64,000 bases of DNA from Sebaldella sp. S0638 (GCF_024158605.1 NZ_JAMZGM010000002.1:1-64000); one strand, 5' to 3'; positions 37,209 through 47,533 are shown, counted from the stretch's first letter. The notes: generated by a model from the sequence alone, not told the origin. A program made the numbers and translations.

Positions 37209-38618
37209 TTATTCTCCTACTATTCCTACTTTAAATGTATTTGTAGTTCCTGTTTCAGATATTCCTGTAACTAATACTACTATATCACCGTTTTTGATAG
37301 TTGGTAATGTAGATACCAGTTCCATTGCTCTTGAGAAGAATTCATCTGTTTTGTCCAGATTTTTATCTACAAAGCTTGTTACTCCTCTTGTTAATGAAAG
37401 CTGTCTTGCTGTCTGCTCATTGTCAGTAAGTGCTACTATAGGAACAACCGGTCCGTATTTTCTTACCATTCTTGCAGCTCTACCGCTCTTAGTCCATACA
37501 AGTATTGCTTTTGCACCAAGAAGATTTCCTGCTTCCACTGCACCTTTAGATACAGCTTCTGTTATAGTAATATCTCCGTCAAAAATAAGATCTTTATATT
37601 TTTTGAATCTGTCTGTTCTGTCAGCTATAGCTGCCATAGTTTTCACAGTCTCCAACGGATATTTTCCTTTTGCCGATTCTCCTGAAAGCATTACTGCATC
37701 TGTACCATCAAGTATTGCATTTGCTACGTCTCCCACTTCTGCTCTTGTTGGTCTTGGATTTCTTATCATTGAATCCAGCATTTGAGTAGCTGTAATTACT
37801 ACTTTTCCTTCTTCATTACATTTTTTTATCATCATTTTTTGTGCAAAAGGAACTTCTTCTACTGGTATTTCTACCCCGAGATCTCCTCTGGCTACCATGA
37901 TTCCGTCTGATAATTCCAGAATTTCGTCAAAATTATCAAGACCTTCCTGACTCTCTATTTTTGAAATTATTTTTATATTTTCTCCGCCGTTTGCATCAAG
38001 GACGCTTCTTACTTCCGCTACATCTCCTGCTTTTCTGATAAATGAAGCTGCTATGAAGTCTACTCCCTGTTCACATCCGAATTTCAGATCCTCTATGTCT
38101 TTTTCAGCAAGAGCCGGTAAACTTACAGATACTCCCGGAAGGTTTACTCCTTTATGCTCTCCTAATTCTCCTGTATTCTTAATTAAACACTTTATTTCTG
38201 TTCCGCTTATTCCCTGTACTTCAAGAGCTATTAATCCATCATCAAGAAGAATTATATTTCCTGGTTTTAAATCATTGATGATTCCCTGATAAGATACTGC
38301 GAACTTATCTTTATTTCCTACAAATGAATAGTCAACTGTTATTATTACTTCTTTTCCTGTTTCAAGAAGAACATCTTTCCCGTCTTCCAGTTTTCCTGTT
38401 CTTATTTCAGGTCCTTTTGTATCTAATAAAATTGCTATATGCTTATTTGTTTCAGCCATTATTTCTCTGGCTGTTCTTATTCTTCCACCATGTTCTTCAT
38501 AATCTCCGTGTGAGAAATTCAGTCTCATAACGTTCATACCATTGTCTATCAGACTTGTAAGAACTTCCTTACCTTCTGATTTTGGTCCAATTGTACAAAC
38601 AATTTTTGTCATTTTCAT
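37209..38618 (-). CDS. pyk: Pyruvate kinase
   Basis: A 469-aa glycolytic enzyme that converts phosphoenolpyruvate and ADP to pyruvate and ATP. Clear motifs are [11 protein letters not shown] at the start, [26 protein letters not shown], the active site [12 protein letters not shown], and [19 protein letters not shown]. The length fits the short form without the extra C-terminal PEP-utiliser domain. It is the last gene of accD-accA-pfkA-pyk, an order also known from Firmicutes. Confidence 0.98.
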   Translation of the reverse strand: MKMTKIVCTIGPKSEGKEVLTSLIDNGMNVMRLNFSHGDYEEHGGRIRTAREIMAETNKHIAILLDTKGPEIRTGKLEDGKDVLLETGKEVIITVDYSFVGNKDKFAVSYQGIINDLKPGNIILLDDGLIALEVQGISGTEIKCLIKNTGELGEHKGVNLPGVSVSLPALAEKDIEDLKFGCEQGVDFIAASFIRKAGDVAEVRSVLDANGGENIKIISKIESQEGLDNFDEILELSDGIMVARGDLGVEIPVEEVPFAQKMMIKKCNEEGKVVITATQMLDSMIRNPRPTRAEVGDVANAILDGTDAVMLSGESAKGKYPLETVKTMAAIADRTDRFKKYKDLIFDGDITITEAVSKGAVEAGNLLGAKAILVWTKSGRAARMVRKYGPVVPIVALTDNEQTARQLSLTRGVTSFVDKNLDKTDEFFSRAMELVSTLPTIKNGDIVVLVTGISETGTTNTFKVGIVGE

Positions 38619-38638
38619 TTTAAAAATCCTCCTAAATA

Positions 38639-39601
38639 TTATATAGATAAAAGATGAGTTAAGTTATAATCATCCAAAGAAATGTTAGTTTTATTTTCCC
38701 ATGCGTAAGAGATAGCGTGAGTTACCATTTTGTTATTTTCCATACCGACCATTATTCCGCTCTCACCTTCCATAAGAAGTTCAAATGCTCTTGCACCCAT
38801 TCTTGTAGCTAATACTCTGTCGAATGCAGTAGGTGAACCTCCTCTTTGGATGTGACCTAATACAGTTACCCTTATTTCTGTATTTATTTTCTCTTTCAGC
38901 TCTTTAGCTATGTCAAAAACATGACCTACGCCTTCTGCCACGATAATAATGTCTGATAGTTTTCTTTGAGATCTTCTTTCTTTTATATCTTCTGCCAGCT
39001 CGTCTATTGATCTGTTAACCTCTGGTATTAATACACCGTTAGCTCCTCCGGCCATAGCAGAATATAATGCTAAATCCCCGCAATCTCTCCCCATTACTTC
39101 AATTAAATATGTTCTCTCATGTGAATTCGCAGTATCTCTTATTCTGGAAATAGCATCTAAAATAATATTCAGTGTTGTGTCATAACCGATTGTATAATCA
39201 GTACCGGCTATGTCATTATCTATTGTTCCTGGAATTCCTACTACCTTTATTCCATGTTCTCTAAAAAGAAGATCAGCTCCACGATAAGAACCATCTCCTC
39301 CTATTACTACTAACCCTTCAATTCCATGTCTCTTCAAGTTTTCAGCTGCCTTTGCCCTTACCTCAGGCTGCTTGAATTCCGGAAGTCTCGCCGACAGCAG
39401 AATAGTCCCTCCTCTATCTGCTATACCTGATACATCGAGAGGATTAAGCTTAAATATTTCATCATTAAGCATTCCCTTATATCCTCTTTTAATACCGTAC
39501 ATCTCACAGTTGTAGTTCATTGCCATTTTAGTAACGGCTCTGATCGCTGTGTTCATACCTGGTGAGTCTCCACCACTTGTTAAAATTCCGATCTTTTTCA
39601 T
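38639..39601 (-). CDS. pfkA: ATP-dependent 6-phosphofructokinase
   Basis: A 320-aa enzyme that makes fructose-1,6-bisphosphate from fructose-6-phosphate and [16 protein letters not shown] binds [12 protein letters not shown] follows, and [14 protein letters not shown] holds the catalytic Asp. The first glycines (GGD) are of the ATP-dependent, not pyrophosphate-dependent, type. It lies 20 bases ahead of pyk and 8 after accA. Confidence 0.98.
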   Translation of the reverse strand: MKKIGILTSGGDSPGMNTAIRAVTKMAMNYNCEMYGIKRGYKGMLNDEIFKLNPLDVSGIADRGGTILLSARLPEFKQPEVRAKAAENLKRHGIEGLVVIGGDGSYRGADLLFREHGIKVVGIPGTIDNDIAGTDYTIGYDTTLNIILDAISRIRDTANSHERTYLIEVMGRDCGDLALYSAMAGGANGVLIPEVNRSIDELAEDIKERRSQRKLSDIIIVAEGVGHVFDIAKELKEKINTEIRVTVLGHIQRGGSPTAFDRVLATRMGARAFELLMEGESGIMVGMENNKMVTHAISYAWENKTNISLDDYNLTHLLSI

Positions 39602-39609
39602 TTTTCCTC

Positions 39610-40554
39610 CTACTCAAAAAATTCACCAATTCGCCTAAATTTATTATATCTGTTTTCCAACAATTTTTCAATTTCTATTTTTTCTAATTTTCTAAATTCC
39701 TTTACTACGGCACTTTTCAAATTTTTGGCAGTTTCGTCATAATCTCTGTGTGCCCCGCCAATAGGCTCTTTTATAATTCCATCTATTATCCCAAGACTTT
39801 TTAAACTAAAAGCATCTATTCTAAGACTTCTTGCTGCCTCAGGTGCTTTTTTGGAGTCTTTAAATAAAATACTTGCACATCCTTCAGGTGAAATTACAGA
39901 ATAAATACTGTTTTCCATCATAAGTACAGAATCAGCTACTCCGATTCCAAGAGCTCCGCCGCTTCCTCCTTCTCCTATTACCACTGCTATTATCGGAACA
40001 GTTAATCCGAACATTTCAGCAAGGTTTTTCGCTATTGCTTCAGCCTGTCCTTTTTCTTCTGCTTCCAGTCCCGGATATGCTCCGGAAGTATCTATGAATG
40101 TCAAAATAGGTATCTCAAATCTCTCAGCCATTCTCATGAGCCTAAGGGCTTTTCTGTACCCTTCGGGACTTGCCATACCAAAATTTCTATATATATTTGC
40201 TTCCATATCACGGCCTTTTTGATGTCCTATTATCATGACCCCGTTTCCGTCTATAGATCCCAGACCGCCCACTATTGCATGATCATCTTTTGACAGTCTG
40301 TCTCCGTGAAGTTCTACAAAGTCATCTGCTATTCTCTCTATATAATCCATTGTATAAGGTCTTTTTGGATTTCTTGATATTTGTGTTCTTCCCCAAGCAT
40401 CTATCTCGGTTTTTGAAAATTCTTTTATTTTCTCTTTCAAAACTTCTTCCAATTCTTCTATCTGCTTGGAAAAATCTATATTTTGTTCCTTTGAGAATTT
40501 TTTTAATTCCTCTATTTTAGATTCCAAATCTCTCATTTCAGCTTCTATACTCAT
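39610..40554 (-). CDS. accA: Acetyl-CoA carboxylase carboxyltransferase subunit alpha
   Basis: A 314-aa subunit that, with AccD, moves the carboxyl group from biotin to acetyl-CoA to make malonyl-CoA for fatty-acid synthesis. The N-terminal helical part is followed by the crotonase-like domain with RPYTMDYI, FGMASPEGYRKALR and EGGSGGALGIGVAD. GGAGG lies five bases before the start. It directly follows accD. The biotin carboxylase and biotin carrier genes are not in this window. Confidence 0.97.
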   Translation of the reverse strand: MSIEAEMRDLESKIEELKKFSKEQNIDFSKQIEELEEVLKEKIKEFSKTEIDAWGRTQISRNPKRPYTMDYIERIADDFVELHGDRLSKDDHAIVGGLGSIDGNGVMIIGHQKGRDMEANIYRNFGMASPEGYRKALRLMRMAERFEIPILTFIDTSGAYPGLEAEEKGQAEAIAKNLAEMFGLTVPIIAVVIGEGGSGGALGIGVADSVLMMENSIYSVISPEGCASILFKDSKKAPEAARSLRIDAFSLKSLGIIDGIIKEPIGGAHRDYDETAKNLKSAVVKEFRKLEKIEIEKLLENRYNKFRRIGEFFE

Positions 40555-40566
40555 ATAACCTCCAGT

Positions 40567-41418
40567 TTACACTAATTTTTCAAGAACTCTGAATATTGTT
40601 TCTTTCAGGTCTTTTCTTTCAGATATTATGTCTACCATTCCATGTTCTAATAAGAATTCAGCACGCTGAAATCCTTTTGGAAGTTTCTGGTTTATGGTCT
40701 GCTCTATTACTCTCGGACCTGCAAACCCGATTAATGCATCAGGTTCTGTTATTATGACATCCCCAAGCATGGCAAATGAAGCTGTTACCCCTCCTGTGGT
40801 AGGATTAACCGGTACAGAAATAAAAGGTACTCCTTCTTCGTTTAGTCTTTTTACCGCACCTGAAGTCTTAGCCATCTGCATAAGAGATACTATCCCTTCC
40901 TGCATTCTGGCTCCTCCTGAGCTTGCTACCACAATAGCCGGAACTTTTTCTTTAAGAGATTTTTCCAGTATTCTTGTAACTTTTTCACCAACTACCGAGC
41001 CCATACTTCCGCCCATAAAGTTAAAATCCATTACTGCGATATTCACATCAATTCCGTTTATTTTTCCGGAACCCGAAATCACAGCATCTAACATTCTGCT
41101 TTTATCAATACTTTCTTCCAGCTTTTCTTTGTACATTGGAAAATTTAAAAAATCTTTTGAATTAAGCGTGATGTCCTGCTCTTCAAAAGTTCTCTCATCT
41201 ATTAATAATTCTATTCTTTCAAATGCATTCAGCGGAAAATAATTGCCGCATTTCGGACAAACGTTAAGATTATTTTTCAGATCTTCATTATATATTATCT
41301 CATTGCATTTCGAACATTTTTTCCATTGGCTGCTTTCTGTTATGTCTAAAGTCAGTTTAGATTTAGTTGTAACTTTAGCATATTGATTTTTCGTTTTTTT
41401 AGCAGAAAAAATTCCCAT
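40567..41418 (-). CDS. accD: Acetyl-CoA carboxylase carboxyltransferase subunit beta
   Basis: A 283-aa subunit with the expected N-terminal zinc ribbon: Cys35, Cys38, Cys54 and Cys57 in CSKC and CPKC. The carboxyltransferase domain has MDFNFMGGSMGSVVGEK, SSGGARMQEG and NPTTGGVTASFAMLGD. It is the first gene of the operon. Confidence 0.97.
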   Translation of the reverse strand: MGIFSAKKTKNQYAKVTTKSKLTLDITESSQWKKCSKCNEIIYNEDLKNNLNVCPKCGNYFPLNAFERIELLIDERTFEEQDITLNSKDFLNFPMYKEKLEESIDKSRMLDAVISGSGKINGIDVNIAVMDFNFMGGSMGSVVGEKVTRILEKSLKEKVPAIVVASSGGARMQEGIVSLMQMAKTSGAVKRLNEEGVPFISVPVNPTTGGVTASFAMLGDVIITEPDALIGFAGPRVIEQTINQKLPKGFQRAEFLLEHGMVDIISERKDLKETIFRVLEKLV

Positions 41419-41442
41419 AAAATCACCTCTCCAGTATTTTAT

Positions 41443-41471
41443 ATTTTACTAGATTGTACTTATTTTTGCAA
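41443..41471 (-). promoter_or_regulatory. Promoter of the accDA-pfkA-pyk operon
   Basis: TTGCAA (41466-41471), a 17-base spacer and TAAAAT (41443-41448) on the minus strand, about 25 bases ahead of accD. Confidence 0.7.
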
Positions 41472-41517
41472 ATAAAATTTCATGCTGACCCTAAATTTCT
41501 TCTTGTCAGATCATATT

Positions 41518-42456
41518 CTATATATTGTCTACAATATATTTAAGTACATCTCTTATAGTTTTAATTTTTATAATATCATTTTTTATTTTTTCTATATTTT
41601 CCAGATTCTTTAAATACCAAAAGATATGTTTTCTCATATCTAAGTTTGCCCTTATTTCTCCTTTATCCTCTATACAGTAATTTATATGTTTTATCAGGGT
41701 ATTCTTTATTTCTTCCCTACTTACTTCATATTCCACGGACTCACCTGTATTAAAATAATCTTTTGCTGCTTTTATCAGCCATGGATTGCCGAGCAGACCT
41801 CTTGCAAGCATTATGCCGTCAGGCTTTGCTAATTCTGTTTTTTCCTTTATTTCTTGAAGATTTGTTAAATCGCCGTTTCCTATGATAGTTACATTTTTAT
41901 ATTTTTGTTTCATTTCTTTTATTATATTCCAGTCTGCATAACCGCTGTACATCTGCTCCTGAGTTCTTCCATGGATGCATATTTGGTACAGATCATACTC
42001 TTCTGCGAGATTTACGTAATATTCGGGGTTTGAAAAATTTTTATAACCTGTTCTTATTTTTATTGATAACGTAATATCGCTGCCATACTCCTTTTTTATA
42101 TCCGCAGTCAGGTTTTTCACAAACTCGTATTCTAAAAGCAGGGCGGAACCTTTCCCTGCCCTGACTATTTTCTTCATCGGACATCCCAGATTTATATCTA
42201 TATGCCCAAACCCTTTATTTATAAGAATCTTTACTGCCTGCAAAAAATCGTCATTTTTATTTCCAAAAATCTGTACTGCTTCATTTCCTGCTCTTCGCAG
42301 TATTTCATCCAATGTTCTGTGATTATTGTATTTTAATGCATTTACATCTACCATTTCAGTAAATATGATGTCCGGAGAAAATTCATACAGTATTTTCCTA
42401 AAACTGTAATCAGTCACTCCCGCCATAGGTGCAGTCATTACCTGCATAATTACCAC
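41518..42456 (-). CDS. dus: tRNA-dihydrouridine synthase
   Basis: A 312-aa FMN enzyme that reduces uridines in the tRNA D-loop. MTAPMAGVTDYSFR is the FMN-binding start. DINLGCPMKKIVRAGKGSALL contains the catalytic Cys near residue 97. IKIRTGY and ICIHGRTQEQMYSG follow, and GIMLARGLLGNPWL is in the C-terminal part of the barrel. It is of the DusB type by overall look. It lies 19 bases after a membrane-protein gene and is probably co-transcribed with it. Confidence 0.93.
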   Translation of the reverse strand: MVIMQVMTAPMAGVTDYSFRKILYEFSPDIIFTEMVDVNALKYNNHRTLDEILRRAGNEAVQIFGNKNDDFLQAVKILINKGFGHIDINLGCPMKKIVRAGKGSALLLEYEFVKNLTADIKKEYGSDITLSIKIRTGYKNFSNPEYYVNLAEEYDLYQICIHGRTQEQMYSGYADWNIIKEMKQKYKNVTIIGNGDLTNLQEIKEKTELAKPDGIMLARGLLGNPWLIKAAKDYFNTGESVEYEVSREEIKNTLIKHINYCIEDKGEIRANLDMRKHIFWYLKNLENIEKIKNDIIKIKTIRDVLKYIVDNI

Positions 42457-42474
42457 CTTTTATTCCGTTTCTTT

Positions 42475-43287
42475 TTATCCTACCCATGCATAATTATTTA
42501 TAACATGGCAGAAAGCAATGGATAATAATAATAAGACAGTTATTACAATCAATGCCATAACAAATCTCGGAATATCCTCTTTTAATGTTTTCAGTCTGTC
42601 CCGTCCCAGAAAGTTATTTTTTACATAATGTGTTCCAAAGAACCCTTCCTGCATCTGTATTTTTACATATGTTTTATTTCTCAGCATTTTATATGCCCTG
42701 TTTGAAACTTCAAATTTATATTCTCCTACACCGTCTCTTACATAAAGCTTACTTTGTATCATTCCGTGAAACATTCTGTATCTCATAGCCTTCATAATGA
42801 AAAACGAAGTTATTTTCTTACCCGGCTTTAATCTTGATAAAAATACCAGCATATACCGCGGAACTACTCCTAATACCAAAATTACAAATGCTCCCGTCAC
42901 TATGCACAAAATCACTGATCTTGGATTTAAAGTAAAATTCCTTATAAAGGAATAAGTGCGGAGTATCTTTAAGAGAGGAACCGCTATCACCAGCAAACAT
43001 AATATCCTTATGATTTTCTGCCGAAGATTCATCTCCATTATTCCCATTTCTATCCACATGTCGATATCAAGCATAATAATGAGCGAAATAAGCCCTAAAA
43101 CAAAAAAGCCCAGACCGTAAAGCAGATAAGACTCTTTGTTCACTGCCGCTAAAGATACCGTCATACATAAAAACATTGAAATAAAGCTTAGTTTTTCTGT
43201 TATTATGTACATAAATACCGAAAATGATAATAATAACATAAAAATCAAGAATATTTCATCTTGTATTCTTTCTATAATTTCTTCCAT
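42475..43287 (-). CDS. Hypothetical polytopic membrane protein
   Basis: A 270-aa protein with about six hydrophobic segments (roughly 12-30, 34-50, 55-72, 90-107, 125-147 and 245-265). A large soluble loop at about 150-240 contains YVRDGVGEYKFEVS and two basic stretches. No family is recognised. It sits upstream of dus in the same direction, which says little about its role. Confidence 0.7.
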   Translation of the reverse strand: MEEIIERIQDEIFLIFMLLLSFSVFMYIITEKLSFISMFLCMTVSLAAVNKESYLLYGLGFFVLGLISLIIMLDIDMWIEMGIMEMNLRQKIIRILCLLVIAVPLLKILRTYSFIRNFTLNPRSVILCIVTGAFVILVLGVVPRYMLVFLSRLKPGKKITSFFIMKAMRYRMFHGMIQSKLYVRDGVGEYKFEVSNRAYKMLRNKTYVKIQMQEGFFGTHYVKNNFLGRDRLKTLKEDIPRFVMALIVITVLLLLSIAFCHVINNYAWVG

Positions 43288-43425
43288 ATATACTCCTACT
43301 CCAAAAAATTCTGAATGTACCTGTTCTTTATTGTAACAAATTTTCTTAATTAAAGTATTAAAAAATAAATAATATTAATTAATTTTTCTCAAATATACTT
43401 TTTTTACTTTCCGTCTATTTAAAAA

Positions 43426-43453
43426 AATTATCCGAAAATATTTTCAGATAATC
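43426..43453. repeat. Imperfect inverted repeat in the 43288-43836 gap
   Basis: ATTATCcGAAAATATTTTCaGATAAT is palindromic apart from one mismatched pair. It lies in a 549-base stretch without genes and is not followed by a clear T run. It could be a binding site or a hairpin in RNA. Confidence 0.4.
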
Positions 43454-43696
43454 ATTGTATACAATTAGATTAGTAATTTTTATTATTGATTTTTTATAAA
43501 TATATTTTTAGATAATAAAATATTAAAATAATCAGTGTACTGAATGTAATATTCTTATTATATAAAATATTTTATCTCATTACCACAGCATCATCGAACT
43601 TCTGTATCAAGCATTCTTTATTCTCCCATCCGATTAATTTTTTTACTCATTTAATTAAATAATTTCAGTGTTTACTGTCCTTAAACGATTAAATTC

Positions 43697-43797
43697 AAAA
43701 GGGCTGCTTTAAAATAAAATTTTTCATTTCAAATGTAATTTTATGCTAATTCTTATTACATCATTAGAAAATTTATATATAAACAACCCTTTTTTTT
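43697..43797. mobile_element. Possible miniature inverted-repeat element
   Basis: AAAAGGGCTGCTTTAAAATAA at the left (from 43697) and, reversed, AAAAGGGTTGTTTATATATAA at the right (ending at about 43797) are similar terminal inverted repeats around about 50 AT-rich bases. The ends recall the GGGCTGTTT-like termini of some insertion sequences. No transposase and no certain target duplication are seen, and a plain terminator hairpin is an alternative. Confidence 0.3.
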
Positions 43798-43836
43798 CAC
43801 TAGATTAAACGTTCGATCATTCATGAATAAGCACTT

Positions 43837-44439
43837 TTAAACAAAAAGTGTCATGACATATTCTGAAAATTTCTCTCCTGAATTGAAAACCTTATGTACA
43901 TGTGTATGATCAGATATGTATTGCTGTAGAATTCCATCTATTGATCCGACAATAAATCTTGCGTGATCTATAGGTGAAGTGCTTTTTTTGAAATCTCCCT
44001 CTATGATCCCGTCTATAAGGATCTTTGCTATTGACTCTTTATAGTTTGCGTATATTTCTCTTATTTCTTCATGAAACTCACTGTCTTTATGTAAGAATTC
44101 ACCTAATAATTTAGATGGTATAATACAAAGATGCACATCAGTTTCACTTTTTTCATAAACAAATGATAAATAATTTTTTAGTTTTTCACTTGCAGAAAGA
44201 TTTTTTTCGTCACATATCTCACTAATTTTACTAATATACTCTAGTTCAATATATCTTAAAACCTCCATCAAAATATCATTTTTACTCTTGAAGTGCCAAT
44301 ATAACGCCGCCTTCGTTATATTCAGCTCCTTACTAAGATTTGATAAAGTAAAATTACTGAAACCATATTTTGATATTTGCTTTATTGCTGCTCTGATTAT
44401 ATCCTCCCTGTTAATTTGAAATCCTGCTCTTCTCGCCAT
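43837..44439 (-). CDS. TetR/AcrR-family transcriptional regulator
   Basis: A 200-aa regulator. The N-terminal helix-turn-helix (about residues 10-58) has ITKAALYWHFKSKNDIL, the TetR recognition pattern. The remainder is an all-helical ligand-binding and dimer domain. AGGAAAGG precedes the start. No obvious target gene is next to it on either side. A dyad TAGTAG-n10-CTACTA at 44533-44554 upstream could be its own operator. Confidence 0.9.
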   Translation of the reverse strand: MARRAGFQINREDIIRAAIKQISKYGFSNFTLSNLSKELNITKAALYWHFKSKNDILMEVLRYIELEYISKISEICDEKNLSASEKLKNYLSFVYEKSETDVHLCIIPSKLLGEFLHKDSEFHEEIREIYANYKESIAKILIDGIIEGDFKKSTSPIDHARFIVGSIDGILQQYISDHTHVHKVFNSGEKFSEYVMTLFV

Positions 44440-44532
44440 TTTTTTTCCTTTCCTAGTTACATTTTTTTCACTTTGTGATAAATAAGTTGAGTTTTAACTA
44501 TCAGTTTAATTTTTTCTAAGTCATCCTCCTGT

Positions 44533-44554
44533 TAGTAGAATGATTATACTACTA
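44533..44554. promoter_or_regulatory. Candidate TetR operator
   Basis: TAGTAG (44533-44538) and CTACTA (44549-44554) form a dyad with a ten-base spacer in the leader of the TetR gene. Spacing and position fit self-repression; no experimental support. Confidence 0.35.
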
Positions 44555-44649
44555 TATTCAACCATAAAAAAATAATACTGTCAAGTTTTTATTCATAAGA
44601 TTTTATAAAATTAATTATTTCAATAGTTAATTTTTTTCATAAGAAATAA

Positions 44650-44683
44650 AAAATTCTAAAAAAACCAGACATTTTAGAATTTT
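44650..44683 (-). terminator. Terminator of the PHP phosphatase gene
   Basis: AAAATTCTAAAA (44650-44661) and TTTTAGAATTTT (44672-44683) form a long stem, with T residues after it on the minus strand. Confidence 0.7.
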
Positions 44684-44707
44684 CATTTACCTTATTTTAA
44701 AATAAAA

Positions 44708-45577
44708 TTATTTGTTTTTTAAATCGATGATTTCAGAAATACTTCTTCTTTTGTCAAATTTCAAAAAACTGCTTATTCCGAATTTTGAAGCATATTCTGC
44801 CGCTTCTTTAATCATAAATCCCGCATGACCGGGTTCATGCGCATCACTTGATAAAATTACCGGTATTTCATACTTTTTTACAAACTTCATAAAATCTTCA
44901 TAGGGACTTATTTCATTTACAGGGTATCTGTAATAAGTTCCTGTATTTATATCCACTGCCATGTTATTCTCTTTTAAAATTTTTGCTGTTTTTTCAAGCA
45001 GACTGTCTACATTTTTTTCTGGCAAATTATTAAACAGTCTCAAATTAAAAGGATGTCCTAACACATCATAAAGACCTGTAGATGCGACATTTTCAATTTC
45101 TTCTGTATAATCTTCCCATATGCTGTAAACACTTCGCTTTTCAAAAACATTTTTTAAAGCTGAAAAATCAAAACCCCAGCCTTTAATAAAATGTATTGAC
45201 ACAATTATATAATCAAATTCATATTTAGATAATATTTCAGCGACTTTTTCCTGATTTCTGAAATTACATACCTCTACCCCAAATTTCACAGGATAACCTT
45301 TTTTCTTCAGACTGTTTATAAAATCCCTGTACTCGTCAAGAGTATGGATAAATTTTGACTTGGTATTGCCAAGCCATTTTTTCTGAAACTCACCAATTTC
45401 ACTATTATCCAGTATCAGTTCATCATAATATAAATCTTTGAACTCTTTAAATCCATGTGTATGCTCTGTTATCCCAAGTTCATCCACGCCTTTTTCACGC
45501 GCTGATTCAAAAAATCCCTTTACCCATTCCTCGTCATAACTTCCATATTCAAAATGCATATGATAGTCTGCAAGCAT
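44708..45577 (-). CDS. PHP-domain histidinol-phosphatase-like protein
   Basis: A 289-aa protein of the HisJ/HisK branch of PHP phosphoesterases. Metal-binding motifs are DYHMHFEYG at residues 4-12, TEHTHGF near 40, YIIVSIHFI near 126, and SSDAHEPGHAG near 245. The family dephosphorylates histidinol phosphate, but no other histidine gene is near, so it may have another phosphate ester as substrate. Confidence 0.85.
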   Translation of the reverse strand: MLADYHMHFEYGSYDEEWVKGFFESAREKGVDELGITEHTHGFKEFKDLYYDELILDNSEIGEFQKKWLGNTKSKFIHTLDEYRDFINSLKKKGYPVKFGVEVCNFRNQEKVAEILSKYEFDYIIVSIHFIKGWGFDFSALKNVFEKRSVYSIWEDYTEEIENVASTGLYDVLGHPFNLRLFNNLPEKNVDSLLEKTAKILKENNMAVDINTGTYYRYPVNEISPYEDFMKFVKKYEIPVILSSDAHEPGHAGFMIKEAAEYASKFGISSFLKFDKRRSISEIIDLKNK

Positions 45578-45676
45578 ATTTATCTCCTGCCTTTACTAAA
45601 TACATTGTTTGTTATTTATTAAATAAGACCTGTTTATTTCCTTTACTAAAATTACAGCATCCATTTATGATCTAAA

Positions 45677-46222
45677 CTAGTTCTCAAAAGCACCTTTTTC
45701 TTTAAGCATCCATTTACCGGCTATTTTCTCAAATTCTATTTGCGCTGTGGCCACTTTTATTTTCTTTGATTTATTAACAAAATCTTCCACGCTTAAAATA
45801 TATTTTTCCATATCTATTGATATTTCACCGTTTTCGCCTTCCTGAACGAACTGTTCTATATTCTGATCTATCATTTCAGCAATTTTGCCTTCATCATACC
45901 CGTAAACGTCATAATCAACCACAGCTTTGCTGCTTCCTTCCATTTTTGGAGTATTTGCTTTAATTTCATACGGCTCTGCAAGCTTATTTCTTACACTTTC
46001 CCACTTTTTCTCCAATGCTGTATTACCGCTGTTTTTCAGAAATCCTGCAAGATTATCCCCTGTAGTATTGAAGTCTTCCCTTGAAGCATAATTAAGCAGT
46101 TCCTGCATTACTTTCCCGTATTCACTTACTGCTGTATTAAGATTATCAAATGTTTTCACATTCCCGTCGGAAAATCCCAGTAAGCTTATTATCAATGTTA
46201 AGATCAATATTACTTTTTTCAT
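45677..46222 (-). CDS. Secreted protein of unknown function (DUF4878/DUF5105-like)
   Basis: A 181-aa protein with an N-terminal signal peptide (about 1-18, LTLIISLLGFSDG). The rest has a helical part followed by strands, with VVDYDVYGYDEGK near 105 and a closing KIAGKWMLKEKG. This is like the NTF2-fold DUF4878/DUF5105 proteins, which typically end in a GxWKI-type strand. No lipobox. It is probably periplasmic. The similarity in layout to the lipoprotein at 57192-57764 is notable. Confidence 0.6.
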   Translation of the reverse strand: MKKVILILTLIISLLGFSDGNVKTFDNLNTAVSEYGKVMQELLNYASREDFNTTGDNLAGFLKNSGNTALEKKWESVRNKLAEPYEIKANTPKMEGSSKAVVDYDVYGYDEGKIAEMIDQNIEQFVQEGENGEISIDMEKYILSVEDFVNKSKKIKVATAQIEFEKIAGKWMLKEKGAFEN

Positions 46223-46241
46223 TTAATTCCTCCTGATTATT

Positions 46242-46814
46242 TCACTTATTATTATAATTATTTATTTCAAAATTTGCAATTTTTATTTTCTTTTTTTCAT
46301 ATTTCAATTCTACTATTCCATCGTATTCTATTACCTCTTTAAAATCCAGATGTTCTTCTGTGTCAGCTGTAAAAAGCGGTATACCCGATCCTATTATAGC
46401 AGGAATAACAGTTATTCTGTATTCATCTATAAGCCGTCTCTCCAAAAAAGCGTTTATTATCTCAGCTCCGCCCAGAAGCCAGATGTTTGACCCTGATTCC
46501 TGTTTCAGCCGGATAGTAAGATCTTCAACATCTGTATCAACAAATTCAATATTAGGATTATCAGTATTTTTTGATGTATCAGCAGTTAGTACATAAGTAT
46601 TTTTCCCTTTATATCCCCACTCACCAAAAGTAAGGATCTGATCATAAGTTTTTCTTCCCATTATTATTGTATCAATAGTATTATAAAATTCCAGATAACT
46701 TCCTTCTGCACCATTGCCTGCATTTTCCAGCCAGTCCACGCTGCCGTCTTCTTTTGCTATGTATCCGTCAAGGCTCATTGCTATATATAATATAACTTTT
46801 GGTTCTGCTTCCAT
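46242..46814 (-). CDS. Dihydrofolate reductase family protein (RibD C-terminal-like)
   Basis: A 190-aa cytosolic reductase of the RibD_C/YyaP group. Motifs are LYIAMSLDGYIAKEDGSVDWL at the N-terminus, IIMGRKTYDQIL near 50, and NIWLLGGAEIINAFL near 110. It uses NAD(P)H; its substrate is unknown. It is too short and lacks the deaminase part to be full RibD. Confidence 0.88.
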   Translation of the reverse strand: MEAEPKVILYIAMSLDGYIAKEDGSVDWLENAGNGAEGSYLEFYNTIDTIIMGRKTYDQILTFGEWGYKGKNTYVLTADTSKNTDNPNIEFVDTDVEDLTIRLKQESGSNIWLLGGAEIINAFLERRLIDEYRITVIPAIIGSGIPLFTADTEEHLDFKEVIEYDGIVELKYEKKKIKIANFEINNYNNK

Positions 46815-46846
46815 TTTTCCTCCTTATATTCTGTTTCTCTATTATA

Positions 46847-47533
46847 TTAATCTGATAATATCAGTGGATTTTCTATTACTAAAGACTTTTTGGCACCTTT
46901 CACTGCTTCTATAAGGAGTGTTTTTGCGGGTGCATCTTTTTTAGTATGACAAAATCTTATCCGTTTTGGCTCAAGCTTATATTTTACCAGAAGATCAAGT
47001 ATTTCCACCAGTCTTTCACTTCTGTGTACCATAGTAAAATATGCACCGTTTTTTAATAATGCAGAAGATATTTGTATTATATCTTCCAGTTTTATGTTAT
47101 ATTCATGCCTTGCCACAGAAAGCTGTTCCAGATCATTTATCTGGTCGTCATTGCCGTCATATTTAAAAAAAGGGGGATTGGTAATTATCTGGTCAAACTC
47201 TGCCGGTCTGAAATAATCCTTCCATTTTTTTATATCACCTTCAATGATTTTTATTCTGTCAGATAGTTTATTTAATTCTACATTTTTTACAGCAAGATCT
47301 GCTGATATTTCCAGTATCTCTATTCCTGTAATCTCTGCTTTTGATTTCTGTGATAACAGCAGAGGCAATATTGCATTTCCTGTACCTATATCAAGAATTT
47401 TTTTTACATGTCTGTTTATTCTGCAAAAGTCTGATAAAAGCCTTGAATCCAGAGTATAATTCTGGTGGTCATTTCTCTGTATTATCTTTAGTCCGTTTAT
47501 GGCACCTAATATTTCTTCCCCTGTCTTTTTCAT
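46847..47533 (-). CDS. trmN6: tRNA1(Val) A37 N6-methyltransferase
   Basis: A SAM-dependent methyltransferase of about 228 aa. DIGTGNAILPLLL (near residue 50) binds SAM and NPPFF near 120 is the catalytic motif of N6-adenine methylases; the overall match is to TrmN6/YfiC. I start it at the second ATG (47533), because GAGGAG lies four bases ahead; the first ATG, four codons upstream, overlaps that site. Confidence 0.85.
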   Translation of the reverse strand: MKKTGEEILGAINGLKIIQRNDHQNYTLDSRLLSDFCRINRHVKKILDIGTGNAILPLLLSQKSKAEITGIEILEISADLAVKNVELNKLSDRIKIIEGDIKKWKDYFRPAEFDQIITNPPFFKYDGNDDQINDLEQLSVARHEYNIKLEDIIQISSALLKNGAYFTMVHRSERLVEILDLLVKYKLEPKRIRFCHTKKDAPAKTLLIEAVKGAKKSLVIENPLILSD

